Below, piece after piece: positions 30,745 through 37,316 of a stretch of 37,969 nucleotides of DNA. Source of the stretch: a virus; IMG/VR virus record IMGVR_UViG_3300032242_003379, positions 1 to 37,969 of that record; one strand, written 5' to 3'. How positions within the stretch are numbered: position 1 is the stretch's first letter; the number at the start of each line of letters is the position of its first letter. Below the pieces are notes generated by a model. It was not told the origin of the DNA. It saw nothing but the letters and a program-made list of their open reading frames with translations, and did not search any database. Position numbers and translations under genes: made by a program.

Positions 30745-31094
30745 CAGTTATCCTCCAGGGTTAAGCGCGCCACTCTCAGCGCGGCGGCGAATTGCTCGTC
30801 TTCCAGCTCCAGCCGCATGGCCGCGCGCAGGCTGTGCTGGACGGTGCTGTGATCGCGGCCCAGCAGCCGGCCAATCTGATGGAAGCTCTGGTCCGTGCGC
30901 TGGCGGGCCAGCAGCACGCAGGCATGCCGGGCCCGCACCACCGAACCGATGCGTGTCTCCGACAGCACCCGGTCCGGCAGCACCTGGAAGGCACCGGCCA
31001 CAGCCGCCACAATGTCCCGCAAGCGCGGCGGCGGCGGCACGCTGGCCAGGATCGCGGCGCGATCCGCCAGCGCGGACTCGAAGCGCCCGCTCAT
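30744..31094 (-). CDS. Free-standing DnaA domain IV protein
   Basis: 116 residues from the ATG at 31094 (overlapping the B stop as TGATG; a GTG at 31097 is the alternative). RHACVLLARQRTDQSFHQIG, then RLLGRDHSTVQHSLR is the DnaA box-binding helix-turn-helix and signature. The AAA+ part is absent. It could recruit or compete with host DnaA at DnaA boxes during replicative transposition. It lies between B and gam. Confidence 0.88.
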   Translation of the reverse strand: MSGRFESALADRAAILASVPPPPRLRDIVAAVAGAFQVLPDRVLSETRIGSVVRARHACVLLARQRTDQSFHQIGRLLGRDHSTVQHSLRAAMRLELEDEQFAAALRVARLTLEDN

Positions 31095-32059
31095 CACGCC
31101 GCTTCCGTCAACGGGCCATTGCCCAGCTGCGCCCAGGCCATCTTCAGGTGGTCGACGGACACCGCCGCGCGTTCCCCGGACGCCATGATGTGCGCCAGCT
31201 TCAGCGTCTTGGTCAGCGCCCGCAGGGCGCCGGGCTTGCGGGAGATAACCCGCAGGAAGTCCCGGCGCGGCTTGTCATCAATGCCCCAGGCATCGATCAG
31301 GGCGTCCGCATCCGCCGTCTTTGTCTTGGCGGCCAGGCGCACGCCCACCCGGCTGAACAGCTGGGCAAATTCCGCCGTCCGCGCGCCGCCTTCCAGCCGG
31401 CTGAACACCCGGGCATTGCCCAGCAGGGCGAGGCCGCATTCGGCTTCGTCATGGATGCTGCGCAGCTGGTCCAGCGCCTCGCTGGACAGGTGGTTGGCTT
31501 CATCCACCACCACCAGGGCCTTAATGCCCCGCAGCTTGTTCACCAGGGCGCGGTGCTGCATGTGCAGCATGCCCCCGCCCGGCAGGCCGATCAGCCGAGA
31601 AAGCTCCGTCAGCACGTCGCGCGGCATGCGCAAGCTCGGGTTGGCGGTGATCTTGAAGACGTTGGCGGTCTCCCGCGTGTACCGGCAGGCCGCCGTGGTC
31701 TTGCCCACGCCCGGGGCGCCGGTGATCACGCAGAAATCCGGCATGTGCTGCGCCTGGCGCAGCACCGCCAGCACGGAATCGGCGGTCTCGGTCAGGATAA
31801 AGCCGGGCGCGGTGGGCGCGCTGGCCAGGGTCTCAGACCGTTCGCGCCGGGTGTTCAGCCACTTCTGCACATCCATCGCCACGCGGTCAGACCGCCCGGC
31901 GTACTTGGCCGATACCCAGGCCGCGAAGGTGGCATAGGCGATGCCGCTTTCCTTGGCGGCGCTGGCCACGGACCCGATCTCGCCGATCGCCGCGCGGGCC
32001 AGCACCCGCACCGCTTCGATTTCGTCCTCGCTAAGAACCTTCTCAGTGGTCTCTGACAT
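31094..32059 (-). CDS. B: Transposition ATPase B (target-DNA activator)
   Basis: 321 residues. An N-terminal HTH-like region is followed by an AAA+ core with Walker A GAPGVGKT (114-121) and Walker B LVVVDE (182-187), and a small C-terminal domain. The length matches MuB (312). It binds target DNA, delivers it to transposase and gives target immunity. AAAGGAAG lies just before the ATG. Confidence 0.95.
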   Translation of the reverse strand: MSETTEKVLSEDEIEAVRVLARAAIGEIGSVASAAKESGIAYATFAAWVSAKYAGRSDRVAMDVQKWLNTRRERSETLASAPTAPGFILTETADSVLAVLRQAQHMPDFCVITGAPGVGKTTAACRYTRETANVFKITANPSLRMPRDVLTELSRLIGLPGGGMLHMQHRALVNKLRGIKALVVVDEANHLSSEALDQLRSIHDEAECGLALLGNARVFSRLEGGARTAEFAQLFSRVGVRLAAKTKTADADALIDAWGIDDKPRRDFLRVISRKPGALRALTKTLKLAHIMASGERAAVSVDHLKMAWAQLGNGPLTEAA

Positions 32060-32060
32060 T

Positions 32061-32085
32061 CGACTTCCTTTCGACTTAACGACTT
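32061..32085 (-). repeat. Three AAGTCG repeats in the A-B junction
   Basis: On the minus strand AAGTCG occurs at 32085-32080, 32077-32072 and 32066-32061, between the transposase stop and the B start. The ribosome site lies within the array. It could be a translational or protein-binding control, or chance. Confidence 0.4.
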
Positions 32086-32097
32086 GGCGGGGGTGGT

Positions 32098-34101
32098 TCA
32101 GTCGGTGCCGTCCCCCTCGCTCGGCACCACAAACAGGCCGCCCGCCGTGGCGGCGGCCCGCATCCGAAGACCTTCGATCATCAGCCGCTGCGCCCGCTCG
32201 GCGTCCGGCTCGGCGGGCGCAGCCTGCAGCGCGGCATTGCCGGCGTAAGCGAAGACCGGGCGCAGCACGCGCGGCTCCGGCCGGTCCGCCGGCGCGGCAT
32301 CGGCGGCGGCATGCAGCGCGGCCAAATCGGCCACGGACATCCGGCGTTCCGCGTGCAGCATGTCCTTTTGGGCGCGCAGCCAGGCGCGGCGGGCGCGGCC
32401 ATGCTGGCGGGCGGCTTCGGTGCTATTGAAGCCGGCGGCTTCCAGGCATTCCGCTTCGCCCAGGAAGCTGCCATCCGCGCGATAGACCTGCATGGGTTCA
32501 TGCAGGCTGTCCGGATCGAATCGCAGCGTGACCGGCTGCCCGATCAGCTCCGCCAGGTGCTCTGACCAGTACCGGTTTGCGGCGAAATGCACGGTGCTAT
32601 CCGCGCGCACCTTCACGGCTTCGGCCGCCAGCAGCCACAGCCGGCGCTGCGCGGCCGTGGCGCGGCGGATCGGCGCCGCCTCATAGGATTCGGCGAAGGT
32701 CGCATCGAAGCTGCGGCCCCGGCACAGGCCGCCGGTGCGGCCGGGCCGGGCGTTATGCTCGACAACCGCCTCGCCCACCGTGGCAATGAAGTCATCCAGC
32801 GGCACGGCCGCGCTGCCGTAGTTTTCCGGCTTCGCGGTGGGGTTGTTGCCCGTGTACGCACCGGCGAAACGGGGGTGCTTGGCGGTACCCCCGGCGAAGT
32901 CCCGGAAGGCGCGCTCGATCGGCTTGGACTGGCCGCTGTAAGGCCGCGTCCAATGGACCTGCACGCCCATCATTGGCAGCACGCCCAGCGGCTCTTCCGC
33001 CTTCACCTTGAACCGGAAGCGGGTGGCGACGCCGCCCGTCATCGTCTTGTTCGCGGCCGCCCGGGTGTTATCCAGCCAGATCTGGTCGGGGATGCCCCAG
33101 GTCTCCACCAGGTCGCCGAATGCGAGGCGGAAGCTGTGCGCGGACTCTGTCCGGTCCACGCGCCAGGCCAGGATTTTGCCCGAATACAGGTCCTGGAAGG
33201 TGGTCATCATCGGCCGCGCGACGCTGCCGTCCGGCCACTTAACGAAGACATCCCACAGATGCCCGTCCGCGTTCACCGCCTCCAGCGCATGGAAGACGCC
33301 GCGGTCGCGTTCCTGCGCCGGGTACTTGCGCTTCAGCGCGTCCTCGCCTTCACGCGCCAGGGTCAGCACGGTGGCGGGCAGGGCTTCCAGCCGGCGGCGC
33401 AGCGTCCGGGAAGACGGCAGCACCCAGCCCATCGTCTTGGCGCGGGCCTGCAGGCGCCGGTAGCAATCGTTGAACGCCGGGGCTTCCAGCCGCAGGTAAT
33501 CGGCCTTCAGCTCCTCCCACGCCTCTGGCGGGCATTCCGCGCTGGCGGTGGCGCCGGCGTAGTGCGGCGCCAGGTGGGGCAGCCAGTCCGCTTCCGGCAC
33601 GCACAGCACTTGGCTTTCCCAATTGTACAGGCTCTGCACCGTGCAGCCGTGCTGATCCGCCACCTGCTGCATGGCCCGCAGCTTGGGCGTGCCGGTGCTG
33701 CGCAGAGCCTTCACCGCCAGCAGCACCTGCAGCCGATGCTGCGCGATGGCTTTGATGCGGTCCGGCTTCGCGTCGAACCATTCCCAGCGTTCAGCGCGCA
33801 CCAGCGCATCCTGGGTGGTGGTGCGGGGCAGGGTGGCCATCCGCGTGGCCTCGCCCCGCGCTTCCGCCGGGTAGCGGACCGCCAGCGCGGCTTGCTGCGC
33901 TTCGGTCAGGTTCCCGATGTGGTACTCGACGCCGCCGCCGCGGCCGGCGCGGGTGCGCCAGCCGGTGCCCTGACGGTCGGCTTTTTCCCAGCCGGCCCGC
34001 TGAATTTTCAGCGCCCAGCCGCGTTCGGTAGTTGGCGCCCCGTCAAGCGCTTCGGCCGCCAAATCAGCGGCAGTAAACCATTCGCGTGCGAACCGGGTCA
34101 C
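32098..34101 (-). CDS. A: Transposase A (DDE recombinase, MuA family)
   Basis: 667 residues, close to MuA (663). The order is an N-terminal Mu-type winged helix, end-binding helical domains, the catalytic core with D279 (NADG), D344 (LDNTRAAANK) and E396 (SKPIERAFRDF), and beta-barrel and B-interacting C-terminal regions. MuA catalytic residues are D269, D336 and E392, almost the same spacing. It cuts phage ends and joins them to target DNA. The start overlaps the upstream gene by 4 bp. Confidence 0.97.
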   Translation of the reverse strand: MTRFAREWFTAADLAAEALDGAPTTERGWALKIQRAGWEKADRQGTGWRTRAGRGGGVEYHIGNLTEAQQAALAVRYPAEARGEATRMATLPRTTTQDALVRAERWEWFDAKPDRIKAIAQHRLQVLLAVKALRSTGTPKLRAMQQVADQHGCTVQSLYNWESQVLCVPEADWLPHLAPHYAGATASAECPPEAWEELKADYLRLEAPAFNDCYRRLQARAKTMGWVLPSSRTLRRRLEALPATVLTLAREGEDALKRKYPAQERDRGVFHALEAVNADGHLWDVFVKWPDGSVARPMMTTFQDLYSGKILAWRVDRTESAHSFRLAFGDLVETWGIPDQIWLDNTRAAANKTMTGGVATRFRFKVKAEEPLGVLPMMGVQVHWTRPYSGQSKPIERAFRDFAGGTAKHPRFAGAYTGNNPTAKPENYGSAAVPLDDFIATVGEAVVEHNARPGRTGGLCRGRSFDATFAESYEAAPIRRATAAQRRLWLLAAEAVKVRADSTVHFAANRYWSEHLAELIGQPVTLRFDPDSLHEPMQVYRADGSFLGEAECLEAAGFNSTEAARQHGRARRAWLRAQKDMLHAERRMSVADLAALHAAADAAPADRPEPRVLRPVFAYAGNAALQAAPAEPDAERAQRLMIEGLRMRAAATAGGLFVVPSEGDGTD

Positions 34102-34562
34102 AGCAGCCCCCCTGATTTCGCCTTGCGCCGTAGCTGTTCCGCGTGGCGGCGGACTTCGTCTTCGTGCTCGCGCACCGCGGCCAGCTCGATCAGCGGCAGG
34201 TAGCGGCGTTCGATGACCGCCAGCCCGAATTCATCGGCCAGCAGCTGCAGCAGCCGCGCATCGCCGGTGACATGCACCAGCGCCATCAGCCGGCAGGCCG
34301 GCACCCGGTGGCCTTCGCGCGCTTGGCTGGCGTAGGCGTCCAGGGACGGCACCCGCACCGGCTCGCCCAGGTATTCGCCCATCCGCTGCGCCACCTCTTC
34401 GCGGTCCAGCTTGCAGTCCCGCAGCGTGGCGGCCACGGCCCGGGAAATCCGCTGGGAAAGGCTGGCCGCGCGCACCTGGTCCGCCGGGAAGCTCGCCACC
34501 GGCTGGGGCGCCTGCCAGGTCAACAGGTCCATCTGTCCAGGGATGGGGGCGCGCGGCGGCAT
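34098..34562 (-). CDS. Conserved early protein upstream of transposase
   Basis: 154 residues from the ATG at 34562, two bases after the preceding stop. The middle (SLSQRISRAVAATLRDCKLD, REEVAQRMGEYLGEPV) looks like a Cro-type DNA-binding or cofactor helix set. The C-terminus is highly charged (AVREHEDEVRRHAEQLRRKA). Proteins of this kind lie next to transposase A in Mu-like phages; the role is unknown. Confidence 0.72.
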   Translation of the reverse strand: MPPRAPIPGQMDLLTWQAPQPVASFPADQVRAASLSQRISRAVAATLRDCKLDREEVAQRMGEYLGEPVRVPSLDAYASQAREGHRVPACRLMALVHVTGDARLLQLLADEFGLAVIERRYLPLIELAAVREHEDEVRRHAEQLRRKAKSGGLL

Positions 34563-34564
34563 GC

Positions 34565-34906
34565 TCAGCGCCTGGCCTGCGTCAGCGCACCGAACAGCAC
34601 GGCCCGCGCCGTGAGCCAAGGTTCAGAGCAGCTAAATGGCGGGACATCATCCTTGGAAACCATGGGCGCCGGCGGCACGGCATCGCGCCGCATCGGGCCT
34701 TCCCCTGTCGCCAGCCAGTGCAGGCGCACGCCCAGCCCTTCGGCGATCTTCATCGCTTGGCTGAGCCTCGGCTCCATCCCCGCCTGAATGCGCAGCAGGG
34801 TCGACAGCGGCATCCGGGTCTCCGCCGCCAATTTCGACGCGGCCGGGCCATCCTTCAGCGCTTGGACAATCCGCGCGTGGATGTCCTGGGGATCGCGGCC
34901 GCTCAT
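34565..34906 (-). CDS. Second HTH regulator
   Basis: 113 residues from the ATG at 34906 (ATGA with the small membrane gene). The HTH is AASKLAAETRMPLSTLLRIQ, followed by ALKIAEGLGV-like MKIAEGLGVRLHWLATGEGP. The end of this domain (HWLATGEGPMRRDA) nearly repeats that of the repressor (EWLATGKGPMRDA). It is probably a related early regulator or antagonist of the lysogenic repressor. Confidence 0.78.
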   Translation of the reverse strand: MSGRDPQDIHARIVQALKDGPAASKLAAETRMPLSTLLRIQAGMEPRLSQAMKIAEGLGVRLHWLATGEGPMRRDAVPPAPMVSKDDVPPFSCSEPWLTARAVLFGALTQARR

Positions 34907-35022
34907 GGCGCCACCCCCAGGGCAACCAGCACCAGCGGGGTGCCCCAGAACACCGCGAACATCATCGCGGCGAACAGCAGGGCGCCGGCCGCGACCTCCG
35001 TCACGGTTCGCAGGCCGCTCAT
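34903..35022 (-). CDS. 39-residue membrane protein
   Basis: The peptide starts MSGLRTVTEVAAGALL and continues FAAMMFAVFWGTPLVLVALG, so about 30 hydrophobic residues follow a short soluble start. The ATG overlaps the ParB-like stop (ATGA) and its stop overlaps the next start (ATGA), which supports translation. Function unknown; superinfection exclusion is a typical role for tiny early membrane proteins but is only a guess. Confidence 0.68.
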   Translation of the reverse strand: MSGLRTVTEVAAGALLFAAMMFAVFWGTPLVLVALGVAP

Positions 35023-35813
35023 GCCGCCACCTTCGCCAGGAAGGCGCGGAAATTCGCGCGCACCGCATCCGATGCGCCGGTCCACAGCACCAGCAGCTTG
35101 GCGTAGTCACGTTCATCGCGCGGCTGTTCCTGCCGGGGCTGCGCCAGCCCCAGCCGCTGCAGGGCTTCGGCCACGGTCCGCGCGGGGCTGTCTTCCGCCA
35201 GCAGGGCGGCGGCTACGCGCCGCTGGTCCACCTGCGCCAGGCCGGCCAGCACATCCAGCTGGGCGCCCTTCATGGCCACCGGATGCCCGGTCAGCTGGGC
35301 GCGCACATCGGCCGCGATGTCCGCCCGGGCAATCGCCCGGTCGATCGTGCGGGCGGAAAGCCCCAGCTTCCGGGCGGTGGCCACGCTGAACCGCTCTTCC
35401 AGCGGCGCGTCGCTATTAGAGACAGACTTGTCTCTAATGCGCCGGCCCGGCTTGGCGGTGTGCGGGTGGATCTGCTGCCAGACCGCCCGGCGTTCCGCCA
35501 GGAACACGGCGCGGTCCAGCTCGGACAGCTCCCGCCGCATCAGGTTTTCGTCAATCTCGACCAGCCGGGCTTCCAGGTCGGAACCCTGGAAGACGCTGGC
35601 CAGGATCGTCTCCCAGCCCAGCGCCTGGGCGGCCCGCAGCCGGTGCAGGCCGGCCACCAGGGTGAAGCCGCCGGCCTCCGGGCGAACCTCAATCGGGGTG
35701 CGCTGTCCCCGCTCCCGGAAGCTTTCGGCGATGGCGGTGACCCAATCGGGGTCTGCGGCGCGCAGCCGTCGTCCGACTTTGATCTCGGAAACGTGAAGTT
35801 CTGTACCTGTCAT
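35019..35813 (-). CDS. ParB-like nuclease-domain protein
   Basis: 264 residues. The N-terminal ParB/Srx fold shows VRPEAGGFTLVAGLHRLRAA (G55-x-H-R) and ENLMRREL (89-96). A central HTH region follows (FSVATARKLGLSARTIDRAI). ParB-like proteins bind DNA and use CTP or act as nucleases. In Mu-like phages of alphaproteobacteria such genes precede the transposase. A perfect inverted repeat lies inside the gene at 35415-35438. The ATG is two bases after the ner stop. Confidence 0.88.
   Translation of the reverse strand: MTGTELHVSEIKVGRRLRAADPDWVTAIAESFRERGQRTPIEVRPEAGGFTLVAGLHRLRAAQALGWETILASVFQGSDLEARLVEIDENLMRRELSELDRAVFLAERRAVWQQIHPHTAKPGRRIRDKSVSNSDAPLEERFSVATARKLGLSARTIDRAIARADIAADVRAQLTGHPVAMKGAQLDVLAGLAQVDQRRVAAALLAEDSPARTVAEALQRLGLAQPRQEQPRDERDYAKLLVLWTGASDAVRANFRAFLAKVAA
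35415..35438. repeat. Perfect inverted repeat within the ParB-like gene
   Basis: ATTAGAGACA (35415-35424), spacer GACT, TGTCTCTAAT (35429-35438): two perfect 10-bp arms. It is AT-rich inside a GC-rich gene and encodes the linker IRDKSVSNSD just before the HTH region. It could be a parS-like or operator site. A translated hairpin with no DNA role is the alternative. Confidence 0.65.
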
Positions 35814-35815
35814 GA

Positions 35816-36133
35816 TTAAGCGGCGTCCCTTTTCTGACTATCGCCGCACCGCGCTGAACGATTACGGTGCGTTTCGAAAACGGGCCTAAGGCGCGGCGTT
35901 CCATTTGGAAGCCAACGCGCCGGCCAAATACGATGAGGGTGGACCGACAGGGCCTCGGCGATGCGGCGCTCAAGGGCGATCGAGTAATCGGTCTTTCGCA
36001 GTGCGCAGGTGATTGCGGCCCGGTTGTATCCCCACGCGACGGAGAGAACCGTGATGGCACCATGTCGGCGTTGCAGTTCCGCCTTGATGCGGTCCCGCCC
36101 CCAACCAGCTTCGGCGACTGAACTCCGTCCCAT
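35816..36133 (-). CDS. ner: Ner-like DNA-binding protein
   Basis: 105 residues from the ATG at 36133, with GAGG six bases upstream; a longer frame to 36262 would cross the operator region. GWGRDRIKAELQRRHGAITV, then LSVAWGYNRAAITCALRKT and RRIAEALSVHPHRIWPARWL are the Ner/Nlp signature. Mu Ner represses the early promoter and the repressor gene. The C-terminal ~25 residues are an Arg-rich extension. Confidence 0.93.
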   Translation of the reverse strand: MGRSSVAEAGWGRDRIKAELQRRHGAITVLSVAWGYNRAAITCALRKTDYSIALERRIAEALSVHPHRIWPARWLPNGTPRLRPVFETHRNRSARCGDSQKRDAA

Positions 36134-36298
36134 CCAGCCCTCACGCGAAACCCAAATGGGACGAACCCCGCCCCGTGTTGCCGCAACACTACCCAAACGA
36201 AGGCGTGATATGCAACCCCTATTCGGCAAAACGTCCCGTTCGGAGTTCACAAAAGGCCCCATTCGGAATCTTTGGGCGTATTTTCAAGGAGTTAAGGC
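36134..36298. promoter_or_regulatory. Divergent ner/repressor control region
   Basis: 165 bp between the divergent ner and repressor starts. It contains the inverted repeat GTGTTG-CCG-CAACAC (36175-36189) near the ner side and TTCGG motifs at 36222, 36239 and 36262 near the repressor side. A possible leftward promoter reads TTGCAT, 18 bases, TAGTGT. The repressor has AGGAG eight bases before its GTG. In Mu the equivalent region holds the early promoter, the operators and the transposition enhancer. Confidence 0.75.
36175..36189. promoter_or_regulatory. Inverted repeat, candidate Ner operator
   Basis: GTGTTG and CAACAC are perfect 6-bp arms with a CCG spacer, about 45 bp upstream of the ner start. 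Mu Ner binds inverted 12-bp-type sites between its own gene and the repressor. The position suits autoregulation. Confidence 0.55.
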
Positions 36299-36931
36299 GT
36301 GACCGGGCATTCTGATGAGGATTTCGGAGTTCCAGAACGGAACTCCGAAATCGAATCTCGTGCCCAGCGGCTTCAGAAAGCTGTGGACGAGGCGGGCGGA
36401 AAGTTTGCGGTGGTGAGGCGCGCAGGCATGGCGCCTGCGACGCTCGGCAACTATTTGGCTGGCCGCGATATGAAGGCGCAGGCGCTGGTAGACTTGGCTG
36501 CGGCTTGCGGCGTCGCGCTGGAATGGCTGGCAACCGGCAAAGGCCCGATGCGAGACGCCCTGGCGGCTGAACCGCCCGCTTTGCGGTATGTGGACTTCGA
36601 AAATCTGTTGTCCGGCCTGGAAGTCGCCGAAGAATTGCAGCCGGAAGCCCCGCCGCATGCCAGGATTTCCGCCGCTTTGCGCGTTGCCGCCCGCATCCGG
36701 GCCAAGCAGCAGGCCGGCGAGGCGACAGAGGTGGATGAACAGGAACTGGGACGCTGCCTGGCGATGGTGGAAACCCTGTTCGGCCGCAAGCGCCCGCGCA
36801 TCCAGCGGCTGCGCATGGCCGCCAACGCCTATGAAATCATCCGGGATAACCCCGGCGGCCCGGAAGACCAGCCGCCGGCGGCAGACGATGACGACATCGA
36901 AGTCCTGCCGGATGAACCGAAACCGGCCTAA
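36299..36931 (+). CDS. Lysogeny repressor, HTH Cro/C1 type
   Basis: 210 residues; GTG start with AGGAG eight bases upstream. It is the only rightward gene. An HTH region covers about residues 20-75 (FAVVRRAGMAPATLGNYLAG, LVDLAAACGVALEWLATGKG). The remainder is helical and ends in an acidic Pro-rich tail. No LexA/S24 peptidase motif is visible, so induction by self-cleavage is unlikely. It should shut off the early operon that starts at ner. Confidence 0.88.
   Translation: MTGHSDEDFGVPERNSEIESRAQRLQKAVDEAGGKFAVVRRAGMAPATLGNYLAGRDMKAQALVDLAAACGVALEWLATGKGPMRDALAAEPPALRYVDFENLLSGLEVAEELQPEAPPHARISAALRVAARIRAKQQAGEATEVDEQELGRCLAMVETLFGRKRPRIQRLRMAANAYEIIRDNPGGPEDQPPAADDDDIEVLPDEPKPA
36320..36352. 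promoter_or_regulatory. 33-bp inverted repeat in repressor 5' codons
   Basis: GATTTCGGAGTTCC (36320-36333), spacer AGAAC, GGAACTCCGAAATC (36339-36352): perfect 14-bp arms at about codons 8-18. TTCGGAGTTC also occurs at 36239-36248 and TTCGGAATC at 36262-36270. It is a likely operator for the repressor, or an mRNA hairpin controlling its translation. Confidence 0.7.
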
Positions 36932-36967
36932 GAGGCAAGCTTTCGCAATCTAAGAACTCGCCTCTTA
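36929..36967. terminator. Shared inverted repeat between convergent genes
   Basis: TAAGAGGC (36929-36936) and GCCTCTTA (36960-36967) are perfect 8-bp arms with a 23-base loop. The two arms contain the TAA stops of the repressor (plus) and of the small gene (minus). It could act as a weak bidirectional terminator, although the arm sequence is also that of the 20-bp-spaced repeats at 20331-20380. Confidence 0.55.
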
Positions 36968-37219
36968 ATCCGCCGTCAGCGGCTCCGCCGTGCCGTCCAG
37001 CGGCTTCCCGCGGCGGCGCGGCGCGGGCTTTTCGTTCGCCGCCGCCTGCAGCGCGGCATCCATGGCCGCCGCCGCCGCCGCGCATTCAGACGCCATCGCA
37101 GCCGCCTTTAAGACCCGGCTGAGAAGCTGGCCGAAGGCCCGCCGCGAATTCAACAATCCCGTGGCACGCACGGCCGATCGGCGCCGGTATTCAAAAACCG
37201 CAGGCGCCGCCGCGCGCAT
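36965..37219 (-). CDS. Small protein at the transposase-end terminus
   Basis: 84 residues from the ATG at 37219; the frame stays open to the terminus, so another start is possible. It begins MRAAAPAVFEYRRRSAVRAT, then an Ala-rich helix and a basic segment, and ends KPLDGTAEPLTAD. Most codons end in G/C, which supports coding. The last 30 bases match the end of the baseplate hub gene at 27 of 30 positions. No family recognised; it may be a moron or a relic of another phage gene. Confidence 0.5.
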   Translation of the reverse strand: MRAAAPAVFEYRRRSAVRATGLLNSRRAFGQLLSRVLKAAAMASECAAAAAAMDAALQAAANEKPAPRRRGKPLDGTAEPLTAD

Positions 37220-37228
37220 CGCCCGAGG

Positions 37229-37316
37229 CGCCAAATTTTGGCGGTAGCTGTAGGCGCGCGTCCCGTGACGTCCCAATGGGTTCCGGCCAGTCCCGGAATT
37301 TAAATCTCTGGTGTCA
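37229..37316. other. Phage left-end terminus
   Basis: Read inward (minus strand) it starts TGACACCAGAGATTTAAATT, with three GGGAC motifs within the next 50 bases. About 75 bp in is the near-perfect palindrome CGCCAAA-T-TTTGGCG (37229-37243). Transposase and possibly IHF-like proteins should bind here. The site assignment is inferred from Mu. Confidence 0.6.

Larger units (their letters stand above)
94..37316 (-). mobile_element. Mu-like transposable phage, near-complete genome
   Basis: The element carries DDE transposase A, ATPase B, Gam, GemA, a Mor-type activator, the Mu head set (terminase, portal, MuF, gpG, protease, gpT) and a contractile-tail set in Mu order. Its ends read inward as TGACACCAGAG at 37316 (transposase end) and TGACTTTTGAA at 94 (lysis end). 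Mu-family elements end in TG...CA, which fits. The end positions are inferred from where host reading frames stop and where TG/CA occurs; they may be off by a few bases. The five bases outside each end (89-93 ccagc; 37317-37321 aggaa) do not match. No inactivated core gene is seen, so the phage looks intact. Confidence 0.93.

Noticed and set aside
16903-33080. TTATCCA-like strings as DnaA boxes for the DnaA-like protein
   Set aside because: The few hits (for example near 16903, 18213, 33068) are partial and explained by common codons; no cluster or spacing was seen.
35816-36262. 148-residue extended Ner
   Set aside because: The extra 43 residues would be read through the divergent operator region and look unlike protein. 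The ATG at 36133 has an SD and begins at the family's conserved part.
94-37316. Site-specific integrase, tRNA att site or tRNA gene
   Set aside because: No tyrosine or serine recombinase and no tRNA-like sequence was recognised; movement is explained by the Mu-type transposase.
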